A stretch of 64,000 bases of DNA. Source: Anaerolineae bacterium (lineage in GTDB: Bacteria; Chloroflexota; Anaerolineae; Anaerolineales; UBA4823). The stretch covers positions 1 through 64,000 of the forward strand of contig QEXX01000028.1 of the NCBI GenBank assembly GCA_003130835.1, written 5' to 3'. This document shows positions 9,655-18,615 of the stretch, piece after piece. The position numbers and the translations under genes are program-made. Below the pieces are notes generated by a model. That model searched no databases and had not been told where the DNA came from. It saw only the letters and a program-made list of their open reading frames with translations. The number at the start of each line of letters is the position of its first letter. Within the stretch, counting starts at the first letter, position 1.

Positions 9655-10947
9655 TTAGGCAGAATAAACGCCAAATTCACGGGTGGCATCAGTCCAAACT
9701 TGAATCAAATTCTCATCGCAGCCTTCGAGTTCCATGACATTATTCGCCATGACGAACCCGCCACCTTTTCCAACTTCTTCGCATAAGCGATGGGTTAGCT
9801 CGCGCACTTCAGAGGGACTGCGACCGGGTTTGAGATAGGTCAGCGGCATTCCACCGATGATGCACATCGTTTGTCCGACGACTTCTTTTACCTTGAAGAT
9901 ATTGCTGTCTTGAAAAGATCCAATACTTTTGCCCTTGGGGAGCTCTGCTAGATACTTCAATCGCTGATCCCAGACCCCTTCGTAATATACCCATGGGGTG
10001 ATGCCAGCCTCGATCAATTGCAGCATCATATCCTTGAGTTGCGGCCAATAGAAACGCTCGAACTGCTCTAGAGACATGAAACCATCTGAGCCGCGGTGCA
10101 AGGGGATGAACACAAACGGAATGCCGGTTGCTTTGGAGGTGCTGATGGCGTATTTCAATTGAAAGCGTTTGACCTTTTCTTCGGCAGCCAACAATTTCTC
10201 CGGGATGCGCATCATGTCGAGGAAAATACCCCTCATGCCTCGCAAAGTGTCGGACATGAAATCAAAAGGAGCCTCGACAAGGATGGAAAGCATCGTAAAA
10301 GGTGGAAACCCCAAAGCCGCTAATCGCTTTGCCGACTCCAATGCTTGGTTTAGCCATTCGGATTGATATTGAGCTGCTTTATACAGAGCTTCAAAAGCAG
10401 ACACCACAGGCGGGAGAGTCAGCAATTGATAATTGAGCAGGATGTTGTAATAACCGAAAGCCCACATTCCCAGGGGTGGGAGAAGGGCTAACCCCTGACA
10501 ATTTTGGAAAGCACGCGGGGTATAAACCCGAATTGCCCAGTCGGCCGGGTCTTCGAGGAATTCATCATAATCTTCTGCTTTCATGAATTCCTGCTCGTTG
10601 AATTGGAACGATCCATTCGGAGCTAAGCCGTAGCCTGGCCATTTGGTCATGCGATCCCCAACAGCTATCGAAGGCTTGGGGGTGTGCCAGTGGCCAAAAA
10701 TCAAATCGGGCTTATAGCGCAAGGCAGCCTTTTCCAAAAGTTCTTGGGCTTTTTGGGGGTTTTCGTAGAGTTCTTGCTTGGTAATCCCTCCCATCTCGGC
10801 TAATTTATACCCCATACCCATCATCAGCGGGATACGGTCGGGTTGTTTCAGTTGAATGGCATCTGAGACGCGTTGCTGACGTTCGATAAGCAGTTGTTCG
10901 GGCGTTTTGCCGACATCCACTTCGAACTGGGATTTGGTAGTATCCAT
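9655..10947 (-). CDS. URO-D superfamily methyltransferase, paralogue of preceding gene
   Basis: RIPLMMGMGYKLAEMGGIT..., FIPLHRGSDGFMS, GGMPLTYLKPGRSP; start taken at MDTTKSQ. Confidence 0.8.
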   Translation of the reverse strand: MDTTKSQFEVDVGKTPEQLLIERQQRVSDAIQLKQPDRIPLMMGMGYKLAEMGGITKQELYENPQKAQELLEKAALRYKPDLIFGHWHTPKPSIAVGDRMTKWPGYGLAPNGSFQFNEQEFMKAEDYDEFLEDPADWAIRVYTPRAFQNCQGLALLPPLGMWAFGYYNILLNYQLLTLPPVVSAFEALYKAAQYQSEWLNQALESAKRLAALGFPPFTMLSILVEAPFDFMSDTLRGMRGIFLDMMRIPEKLLAAEEKVKRFQLKYAISTSKATGIPFVFIPLHRGSDGFMSLEQFERFYWPQLKDMMLQLIEAGITPWVYYEGVWDQRLKYLAELPKGKSIGSFQDSNIFKVKEVVGQTMCIIGGMPLTYLKPGRSPSEVRELTHRLCEEVGKGGGFVMANNVMELEGCDENLIQVWTDATREFGVYSA

Positions 10948-10949
10948 CT

Positions 10950-11579
10950 CTAGTTGACTCCGTACCACGCGTTTGCCATCTTGACGGCTGCCATAGCATC
11001 GCGCCCCCAGCCGTCTGCGCCGGTAAACTGGCGGATTTGCTCATCAATCTGTCCGCCGCCGATCATGACCTTGACATCGTTCAGCCCGGCCGCTTTGAGT
11101 GCTTCGACGGTCGCTTTCATCGGGTCATAAGCCAGGGTGAGGAAGCCACTGAGAGCAACCACTTTGGCACCCGTTTCTTTGGTGGCTTCGACAAACTTTG
11201 CCGGGGGCACATCCACGCCAAGGTCGGTGACCTCAAAACCGTTGACATCCAGCATAAAGGCAACGATATCCTTGGCGATGTCGTGAATGTCGCCCTCCAC
11301 AGTGCCGATGACCACTTTGCCGTGTTTCTTCTGCGTAGCTTCCTTCTGCAGGCGAGGCTTGATTAAGTCGGAGACCTGGCGGAGCATTTCGCCGGCCAGA
11401 ATCAACTCGGGGATAAAACAATCCCCGGCTTCAAAGCGTTTCCCGATCACCTCCATGGCTTGGCGGCAGGCTTCTAAGACCTCCAGGGGGTCTTTGCCAG
11501 CATCCAGCATCTGCTGGGTGATCTTGAGCGCGTCTTCCTCGCGCATCTCGGTAATAGCTTGAATTAGTTCTTGGGACAT
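10950..11579 (-). CDS. Corrinoid (B12-binding) methyltransferase protein
   Basis: Helical N-cap plus GTVEGDIHDIAKDIVAFMLDVNGFEVTDLGVDVP. Confidence 0.92.
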   Translation of the reverse strand: MSQELIQAITEMREEDALKITQQMLDAGKDPLEVLEACRQAMEVIGKRFEAGDCFIPELILAGEMLRQVSDLIKPRLQKEATQKKHGKVVIGTVEGDIHDIAKDIVAFMLDVNGFEVTDLGVDVPPAKFVEATKETGAKVVALSGFLTLAYDPMKATVEALKAAGLNDVKVMIGGGQIDEQIRQFTGADGWGRDAMAAVKMANAWYGVN

Positions 11580-11634
11580 GTTTTCTCCTTTCTATTTCAA
11601 TCGGTAGCGGTTTGGTGGTGGTCTGGTGGTTGAC

Positions 11635-12444
11635 TTAAGAGCCGCTGGGCGGCTCGAAAATCCCTTTGCGGTGAGCGCGAATGAAGTTCAGGCAATGTTT
11701 GTCTTTGCCTAACAGCAGTTCGGCGGTGACGATCATGGCTTGAATCTCGCGGTCTAGAGGATCGAGGATGGCGCTATCCAAACCGGCTGCCATTGCCATG
11801 ACCAGAAAGACGCGGTTGATATAGGAGCGAGCCGGCAGGCCAAAGGAAATATTGCTCAAACCGATGGTCAGGTGAGCTTCAGGATATTCTTGGCGGACGC
11901 GGCGCATGGTCTCGAGGGCGATCAGGGCGCTGTCGGTGTTGGTCGAGATGGTCATCGCCAATGGGTCGATGTAAACCCGCTCATCGGGGATACCATAGCG
12001 ACGGGTTTCAGCCATGATTTGGTGGATGACCTCCAGACGTTTTTCACTGCTTTCGGGAATTTTCTTGGCATCCATCGCCAAGGCAATCACATCGCAACCA
12101 TGCTCGGCAACGATTGGCAAAATGCCCTCCAGTCGCTCTGGCTCGCCACTGATCGAGTTGATCAGCGGTATCTTTTGCACAGCGCCGATGGCAGCCCGCA
12201 GTGCCTTGGGGTTGGCACTATCCAAGGAAAGCGGCGTATCGGTCACTGATTGAACGACTTCGATCAGCCATAAAAGATCCTCTGCTTCTTGGCTGGGATG
12301 GGTGCCGGCGTTGACATCCAGCCAGGTTGCGCCGGCTTCGGCTTGCCGCTTGGCAAGATCGGCGATATAGTCTCGGTCGCGCTCGGCAATCGCCTGGGCA
12401 ACGCGCTTGCGGGTTCCGTTGATCTTTTCTGCGATGATTTTCAT
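11635..12444 (-). CDS. Pterin-binding methyltransferase, MtrH/AcsE-like (DHPS fold)
   Basis: MKIIAEKINGTRK...GATWLDVNAGT...PLSLDSANP...LTIGLSNISFGLPAR. Confidence 0.88.
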   Translation of the reverse strand: MKIIAEKINGTRKRVAQAIAERDRDYIADLAKRQAEAGATWLDVNAGTHPSQEAEDLLWLIEVVQSVTDTPLSLDSANPKALRAAIGAVQKIPLINSISGEPERLEGILPIVAEHGCDVIALAMDAKKIPESSEKRLEVIHQIMAETRRYGIPDERVYIDPLAMTISTNTDSALIALETMRRVRQEYPEAHLTIGLSNISFGLPARSYINRVFLVMAMAAGLDSAILDPLDREIQAMIVTAELLLGKDKHCLNFIRAHRKGIFEPPSGS

Positions 12445-12459
12445 CTTTCACTCCAAAAG

Positions 12460-14301
12460 TCAGTTTTTCTCGCTGTGGACTGGGAAGTGCATGGCATGGG
12501 CAAAATAGAGGTTGAATTTGGGCACGGTGCTCAATTCGAGATAGTGCGTGCGGCGGGCGATTTCCTCTGCCCGGCGACGCGCTGATTGCGAAAGGAGCAT
12601 CCACTGCGCGCCGATGGCGGCGGCATTGCCCACCTGTCGGTAACGGGCATGCGGTAGTGGAGGGAACAAACCGATTTGCACCGCACTGGGGAGGCTGATG
12701 TACGAGCCAAACGCCCCTGCCACGATCACCTCTTCCACTGCTTCGGGGGCAATCTGATTGGTTTCCAATAAGATTTTCATGCCGGCATGGATGGCGCCTT
12801 TCGCCAATTGGATTTCGTTGATGTCCTTTTGAGTGAGGGCAATTTCGCGCCCGTTTCCACTCTTATCAGCCGGGACAAAAACAAAGCGCGGTTCGCTATT
12901 TCCCAGCAAGGCAAGCCTCTGGCGGTTAAAGCGCCCGTTGGGTAAGAGATAGCCAGCCCGGTAGAGTTCTGCAATGGCATCTAAAATGCCCGAGCCGCAA
13001 AAGCCAATCGGCGGTTCATGGTCCACCGTCTCGATTTGGACTCCTTGCGGGGTCAGACGCACCTTTTCGATAGCTCCAGATGCGGCGCGCATGCCGTCAC
13101 GGATGTGCGCCCCTTCGAAGGCCGGACCGGAAGCACAGGATACGGCCGTCAGTGTCTCTTTGCCGGGGATGCGCAAGCTGATTTCGGTGTTGGTGCCAAT
13201 ATCAATGCCGATCGCCAGGCGCTCGTTGCGATCGAGTTCGCTCGCCAGCACCATGGCTATATGATCCGAGCCGATATAACCACCGATCGCTGGCGGGATG
13301 TAAACCCGCGCCCCCGGCGCCATACGCAATCCCAGCTCCGAAGCAAGCACTTCCAAAGGTTCACTGCTGGCGGCAACGTAGGGCGAGAGGGCAAGTTGGC
13401 GCACCGGCCAGCCCAGCAGCAGATGAGTCATTGCCGTGTTACCTACGATACAGGCTTCAGCGACTTGCTCGGGTGCTGCGCTCACCTTATTGAGCATTTT
13501 GAGCAATAACTCGTCGATCGTTTGACGGACGAGTTCGGCAAGCTTCTGGCTGCCAGCCGCGTTGCGTTGGGCGTAGGCCAAACGGCTGACGACATCTTCC
13601 CCATAAGAGATTTGGGGGTTGGGAGCACCACTGGTGCTTAGAACTTGTCCGCTTTCTAGTTCCAATAGGGTGGCGGCGATTTTCGTGCTACCCAGATCAA
13701 CAGCTAAGCCGAGGAGTTTCTGGTGTGCAGGGGTAAGGCCGATTACCTCGTTATGGCGCCATAAAATATTCGCACTCCAGCCAAGCTGGCGGATTGCCGT
13801 GGGAAGCTGTTGGAGAAAGGCGTTTGAAGTGGTAATCTCTGTTGAGCCGCTTTGTGCGGTAATGGCTTCTTTGAGGCGCGTCCAATCGGAACGCGGATCG
13901 TGCAGCGTGGGCGGTGGGCAACTCACAGGGATCGCCTGCACCACAGGCTCCGGCGGAATGGGGCGTAGAACGCTCTCGATTTGCAACCGCTGGCCGCTGT
14001 CCAATGAATCAGGCGGAACATGCAAGCGGACATCGCTCCATGCGCGCGTGCAGCAGGCAAGGCGATACCCAGCCTCGATTTCTGCCTCGCCGAGTAAGAA
14101 CCGTTCGTCTTCGGTGAGCGGGGAAACGGAACCGCTGACGACTTGTACCCGACACTGACCGCAGTTGCCCTCCCCGCCGCAGGTGGAGGTCAGGGCAATG
14201 CCAGCCAGCCGAGCGGCTTCGAGTAGATTGGTTTGTGCCGCGACTTGAACGCGCTTTCCAATTGGCTGGAATTGGATGGTTACTTCGGGTTGCTCTTTCA
14301 T
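12460..14301 (-). CDS. RACo-like reductive activator of corrinoid proteins (2Fe-2S plus ASKHA domain)
   Basis: CGGEGNCGQC ferredoxin motif; AVDLGSTKIAATL and GIDIGTNTEISL ASKHA motifs. Confidence 0.9.
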   Translation of the reverse strand: MKEQPEVTIQFQPIGKRVQVAAQTNLLEAARLAGIALTSTCGGEGNCGQCRVQVVSGSVSPLTEDERFLLGEAEIEAGYRLACCTRAWSDVRLHVPPDSLDSGQRLQIESVLRPIPPEPVVQAIPVSCPPPTLHDPRSDWTRLKEAITAQSGSTEITTSNAFLQQLPTAIRQLGWSANILWRHNEVIGLTPAHQKLLGLAVDLGSTKIAATLLELESGQVLSTSGAPNPQISYGEDVVSRLAYAQRNAAGSQKLAELVRQTIDELLLKMLNKVSAAPEQVAEACIVGNTAMTHLLLGWPVRQLALSPYVAASSEPLEVLASELGLRMAPGARVYIPPAIGGYIGSDHIAMVLASELDRNERLAIGIDIGTNTEISLRIPGKETLTAVSCASGPAFEGAHIRDGMRAASGAIEKVRLTPQGVQIETVDHEPPIGFCGSGILDAIAELYRAGYLLPNGRFNRQRLALLGNSEPRFVFVPADKSGNGREIALTQKDINEIQLAKGAIHAGMKILLETNQIAPEAVEEVIVAGAFGSYISLPSAVQIGLFPPLPHARYRQVGNAAAIGAQWMLLSQSARRRAEEIARRTHYLELSTVPKFNLYFAHAMHFPVHSEKN

Positions 14302-15023
14302 TCCTTCTCCGTCGCCGAGGCCGACGCTGCGGGGATGGAATTGGCTTCGATTTTGGGTTGCACCAGCTTGAAATCAAGATAGGAGACCGTTTGACCCGCT
14401 TCGACGACCAGGAAATCATCATCCCATTCGCCCTTAAGCATTTTGACGATCAAAGCGTTCGACCCGCGCACTTCTTCGAAGCGTAAGTTGAATTTCTCGG
14501 CGGTGCGTCGGGCGATCTCAACATAGCCGGCATTGTCCTGGTGCCCAGTGTCGATGTACACCAATCGTTTGTAGTTCTTGAGCATCACGCTCATAATGCG
14601 ATTGGCGCGCTCGACACCATATTGGGCAACTAAGCGTTCGTACTCGTCGAAAGGGGTATCGGCGACCTCAATCCAACCTTTGGTGAGGTAATAGGTGCCG
14701 GCTTCCTGGCGCACTTGTTCGGAGTAGGCAGCCTGAGAGCCGAGAAAGATGCCGATACAATCGTCGGTGCGGGGGATCACCAGCCGACAGCCATTGGCTT
14801 TGAGGCCGATCACCGCCATCGAACACAAGCCATAGCCGAGTAGCAGGGTATCATAGCGAGGAGAGGAGGCATTCACAGCGGCTTGCAGTTTCTCGCGCAG
14901 GTTGGGCGGAGAGAGATGTAAACCGAAATCCAAGACTTCGTAAGCCATGCCCTTGGGGAGAAGAGGAAGCATCTCCTCGATTACGGTGGCACAAGCAATG
15001 ATTTTGGTTCGATTGATATCCAT
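14298..15023 (-). CDS. DUF1638-like protein
   Basis: TKIIACATVIEEM..., YGLCSMAVIGL, RTDDCIGIFLGS, YKRLVYIDTGH. Confidence 0.75.
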   Translation of the reverse strand: MDINRTKIIACATVIEEMLPLLPKGMAYEVLDFGLHLSPPNLREKLQAAVNASSPRYDTLLLGYGLCSMAVIGLKANGCRLVIPRTDDCIGIFLGSQAAYSEQVRQEAGTYYLTKGWIEVADTPFDEYERLVAQYGVERANRIMSVMLKNYKRLVYIDTGHQDNAGYVEIARRTAEKFNLRFEEVRGSNALIVKMLKGEWDDDFLVVEAGQTVSYLDFKLVQPKIEANSIPAASASATEKE

Positions 15024-15067
15024 AGCGCGAGTTTAGTGGTATAGTTATATAGGGAAGTTGTAAGATG

Positions 15068-15096
15068 AGTATACACTTCCCTAGGGAAGTTGTCAA
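15068..15096 (-). promoter_or_regulatory. Predicted minus-strand promoter TTGACA-17-TATACT with a 16-bp palindrome in the spacer
   Basis: + strand agtata(15068)...tgtcaa(15091); palindrome acttccctagggaagt at 15075-15090. Confidence 0.8.
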
Positions 15097-15101
15097 GAGA
15101 G

Positions 15102-15130
15102 TTGCCGAAATGAGAAAATGCAGGCATAAT
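15102..15130 (+). promoter_or_regulatory. Predicted promoter TTGCCG-17-CATAAT for the divergent GntR gene
   Basis: -35 at 15102, -10 at 15125. Confidence 0.5.
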
Positions 15131-15145
15131 TAAGCGCAAAAGATC

Positions 15146-15940
15146 ATGGTCAAAGAACCCCAACCCCTCTTCAACGATCAACTCGAAATTGACCGCGATT
15201 CGTACGAACCGGCCTATATTCAACTCGCCAACATCCTGCGGCGCCAAATTGCTGAAGGAGTCTTTCGACCGGGCGATCAACTCCCCTCTGAGTCGCAATT
15301 GTGCCACCGCTACGGCATCAGTCCGATGACCGTACGCCGCACGATCAACCTGCTCGCTGATGAGGGGTTGATCAGCACCGCCCAGGGGCGCGGCACCTTT
15401 GTCAAAGGCATTGAGTTGAGTGAAGCAACCTTTGGTTTACGGGAGTTAAAAGACCTCTTTAAACCCGATCAACAGGCACACGTTAAACTCTTAGACGCCC
15501 GGGTGGTTTCGGCGGATGAACGGACAGCTCGAAAACTCGAAATTGCCTGTGGCGCGCCAGTCATCTACATTCGCCGTCTCTTCAGCCGCGCCGAGCAGCC
15601 GGTCTTCTATCACCGCGCCTACTTGATTTATGACCCAACCCGCCCGATTGTCGAAGCCGAATTGGATGTCACTTCGCTACAAGGGCTGTTTGCCGGCGGC
15701 AACCATTCGTTGCTAAAGTTTGGCACGCTCAATATCGAAAGCACCTTGCTCACCAACGAGGAAGCCGAACTGCTCAAACGCCCTTACCCTTGTGCTGCCT
15801 TCTATTTGGAGCATCTCTTCTACGACTATGACGATCATCCCCTCAGCTGGGGGTGGTTTATTATCCCTGCCGACTGTCTGCACTTCACTGCCCAAGTGGG
15901 GGTGAGCCCCCGCCAAGCCATTCACTCCGGAGGAAAATGA
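15146..15940 (+). CDS. GntR-family regulator with UTRA domain (HutC type)
   Basis: YIQLANILRRQIAEGVFRPGDQLPSESQLCHRYGISPMTVRRTINLLADEGLI wHTH. Confidence 0.92.
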   Translation: MVKEPQPLFNDQLEIDRDSYEPAYIQLANILRRQIAEGVFRPGDQLPSESQLCHRYGISPMTVRRTINLLADEGLISTAQGRGTFVKGIELSEATFGLRELKDLFKPDQQAHVKLLDARVVSADERTARKLEIACGAPVIYIRRLFSRAEQPVFYHRAYLIYDPTRPIVEAELDVTSLQGLFAGGNHSLLKFGTLNIESTLLTNEEAELLKRPYPCAAFYLEHLFYDYDDHPLSWGWFIIPADCLHFTAQVGVSPRQAIHSGGK

Positions 15941-15943
15941 TCG

Positions 15944-16612
15944 ATGACCCGAATCATGACCATCCCTGAACTCCGTACGGCGCTTATCCAGAATATCGCT
16001 GACCTCAACGAAGCTGCCTCGCTGAGCTTGGTGCAAGCGTTGATCGAAAACCAGACCGAGCCGCTTGAGATCGTGCAAGACTGTCAAGAGGGGATGCGTC
16101 AGGTCGGGGAACGCTATGAGCGCGGCGAATACTTCCTCTCCGCCTTGATCATGGCGGGTGAAATCTTCCGCGAGGTCATGGAGATGGTCACTCCGTTAAT
16201 CAAAGAGCGCTTTCGCGGCAACGAATCGGGAGTCATCCTGCTGGGCACGGTAGAAGGGGATATCCATGATATTGGGAAAAACAATTTGAGCCTGCTGCTG
16301 ACCAGCTACGGTTTTACGGTGCATGATCTCGGTGTGGACGTCCCACCAAGCGAATTTCTGCGCCAAGCCCAAGCGCTTCATCCAGACATTATTGGCTTAT
16401 CCGGGCTGCTCACCAGTTCTTACGATAGCATGAAGCGCACAGTTCAGCTTCTGCGCAACGCCGAAGATGCTAGGGTGGTCAAAACGCCGGTCATCATCGG
16501 CGGCAATCAGTTAAACGAACAGGTTTGCCAGTATGCCGGCGCGGATGCGTGGGTCAACGATGCCATGAGCGGCGTGCGCTGGTGTCAAAGGTTGCTTGGG
16601 CACAGAAGCTAG
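15944..16612 (+). CDS. Second corrinoid (B12-binding) methyltransferase protein
   Basis: GTVEGDIHDIGKNNLSLLLTSYGFTVHDLGVDVP. Confidence 0.92.
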   Translation: MTRIMTIPELRTALIQNIADLNEAASLSLVQALIENQTEPLEIVQDCQEGMRQVGERYERGEYFLSALIMAGEIFREVMEMVTPLIKERFRGNESGVILLGTVEGDIHDIGKNNLSLLLTSYGFTVHDLGVDVPPSEFLRQAQALHPDIIGLSGLLTSSYDSMKRTVQLLRNAEDARVVKTPVIIGGNQLNEQVCQYAGADAWVNDAMSGVRWCQRLLGHRS

Positions 16613-16771
16613 AGGCGCTTTCAGATCGCCCTTGGGTGCTCTATCTTCAGGGGAGTTGCTTGGCGGCAAACGCACAAACCGATCATTCCCTCATCCTCAG
16701 CCCTTCTCCCTAAGGGAGAAGACAGGCGATGTGCTCCTCGCAGGGCTGAGCGCATTCTCCTTGGCGACATT

Positions 16772-16793
16772 GGGTGGATGAGGACGTCCACCC
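16772..16793. repeat. Dispersed palindromic repeat gggtggatgaggacgtccaccc
   Basis: Related copy at 41712-41733 in reverse orientation. Confidence 0.6.
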
Positions 16794-17004
16794 TGTGACA
16801 GGACAGTGGAGCACAGACGCAAACGCCCGCAATGTTGCTTGACAAGGACGCTCACCCGCTGCTAGGACCATACGGGTATTTGCAATGCGGACAGCGGCTC
16901 TTGAGACAGAACGAGATAAAGCCCTCACGCCATCCCGCACCTTCGGGGTAAGAATCAGCTTGTGGAGGGCAGCAAAATTATGAAAGCTCTTCGCTGCAAA
17001 GCGA

Positions 17005-17364
17005 TTATTTGGAAAACAAAATCCGCAAAATTTTCTTCTCGGTGGATTTCTTGGGGGCATTACATGGCGGAAAGATGATTCGAATTTGTTGGCGGATATT
17101 CAATTGGCGGATGACCTTCTTTGTGCCGCAACCCCAGAAGGTGGCTTTGTACAAGGTTGGTTTGACCGAGAAGGTTTCCACCTCCCCTGGGTAGACACTC
17201 AGGTAATAATAGGCTTTTTTGCCTTCCAGTTTGAGATAGACGGTTGTGTAGGTGTTGTTACGTACGGTCAGACGTATCGGGTTGACCAACGGCGAAATGG
17301 ATGAAAGGAAAAAGACTGCCGCCAAGACAAGAAAGAGAAGACGTTTGCGAGCGCTCATCTGCAC
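17005..17364 (-). CDS. Small predicted secreted protein of unknown function
   Basis: Signal-peptide-like N-terminus KRLLFLVLAAVFFLSSISPLV. Confidence 0.5.
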   Translation of the reverse strand: MQMSARKRLLFLVLAAVFFLSSISPLVNPIRLTVRNNTYTTVYLKLEGKKAYYYLSVYPGEVETFSVKPTLYKATFWGCGTKKVIRQLNIRQQIRIIFPPCNAPKKSTEKKILRILFSK

Positions 17365-17514
17365 CTCCTGGAGTTGTTTATTTTATTATGGCACAAATGG
17401 GAGTGCAAAATCAAGAACAGAGACTACACTTTCAGCGGGCTGTCAGGTTTTCTCTACCCAGAGTATAGTAAAATACGCTTCTCACCCGCCATCTCTCGAC
17501 AAAGGAGGTTTTGC

Positions 17515-18435
17515 ATGCCCCATATTGCTTTTACGACCACGAGCCGCCGCTTGGATCGCGATCTGTTCCCCATGCGCTTGTATCAAAAAGCCAAACGCTT
17601 GGGGGTATGGGATCCTGCCAGTATCGATTTTCGTCAGGACCAACAGGATTGGGCGAGCTTTACCGCACAGGAAAAAGACCTGATTTGGCTGCTGTTATCC
17701 CTCTTCATCGCCGGTGAAGAGGCGGTAACGCTGGATTTATTGCCCCTTATCCAAGTCGTTGCCCAAGAAGGGCGGTTAGAGGAAGAGATGTACTTAACCA
17801 CCTTCCTGTTCGAAGAAGCCAAGCACACCGATTTCTTCAGCCGTTTTATCGAGGAAGTTGCTCCGTTTCAGCCTGTAGGGAATGGCGATTCAAGTGCCCC
17901 GCAAAGCCTAGCAGCCTACCACACGGAAAATTACCGCCACATTTTCTATGAAGCGTTGCCTCAAGCTCTACAAGCCTTGCGTTCAGACCCTAGCCCGGCG
18001 GCTCAAATCCGCGCTTCGGTTACCTACAACATGATCGTCGAAGGATTATTGGCAGAGACCGGCTATCACGCTTTTTTCACCATGCTAGAGCGTAATAACC
18101 TCTTGCCGGGCTTGAGGAAGGGCATTGCTTATCTGAAACAAGACGAATCGCGCCACATCGCCTATGGGATTTATCTGCTCTCGCGCCTGGTTGCCGAACA
18201 CCCACAGGAATGGCACACCTTGGAGAGTCAAATGAACAGCTTATTGCCTTTCGCCTTAGGGGTCGTCAGCGATGCCTTTGCTCGCTACGAAGTTGTTCCG
18301 TTCGGCTTGGTGGAGGAAGATTTCATCCATTATGCCATGCACCAATTCTCCAAGCGCTTTGAGCGCCTGGAAAAAGCCCGCTTTGCCAATCTAGACGATC
18401 TGCAACGGCTAGCCCAAGCGGAGTTAGATTCCTAA
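17515..18435 (+). CDS. R2-like ligand-binding oxidase (R2lox)
   Basis: Start with AAAGGAGG RBS; GEEAVTLDLLPLIQVVAQEGRLEEEMYLTTFLFEEAKH; E68/V71/E101/H104/Y171/E176/E211/H214. Confidence 0.88.
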   Translation: MPHIAFTTTSRRLDRDLFPMRLYQKAKRLGVWDPASIDFRQDQQDWASFTAQEKDLIWLLLSLFIAGEEAVTLDLLPLIQVVAQEGRLEEEMYLTTFLFEEAKHTDFFSRFIEEVAPFQPVGNGDSSAPQSLAAYHTENYRHIFYEALPQALQALRSDPSPAAQIRASVTYNMIVEGLLAETGYHAFFTMLERNNLLPGLRKGIAYLKQDESRHIAYGIYLLSRLVAEHPQEWHTLESQMNSLLPFALGVVSDAFARYEVVPFGLVEEDFIHYAMHQFSKRFERLEKARFANLDDLQRLAQAELDS

Positions 18436-18615
18436 TGGCGGACGGCGAGCGTTTACACCGGCACACGGATGGCTATGCCATCCATCCATTGCAGAACTTA
18501 ATTGACCCTTAAGAGGTTGCGGTTGTATTTCTTAAGGATTACAGGTATAATCCAAGCACAAGGCAAAACCGCATCGCAGCCACAGGGGTTTTTTGATTAT
18601 TGACGGGAGAGGCTG

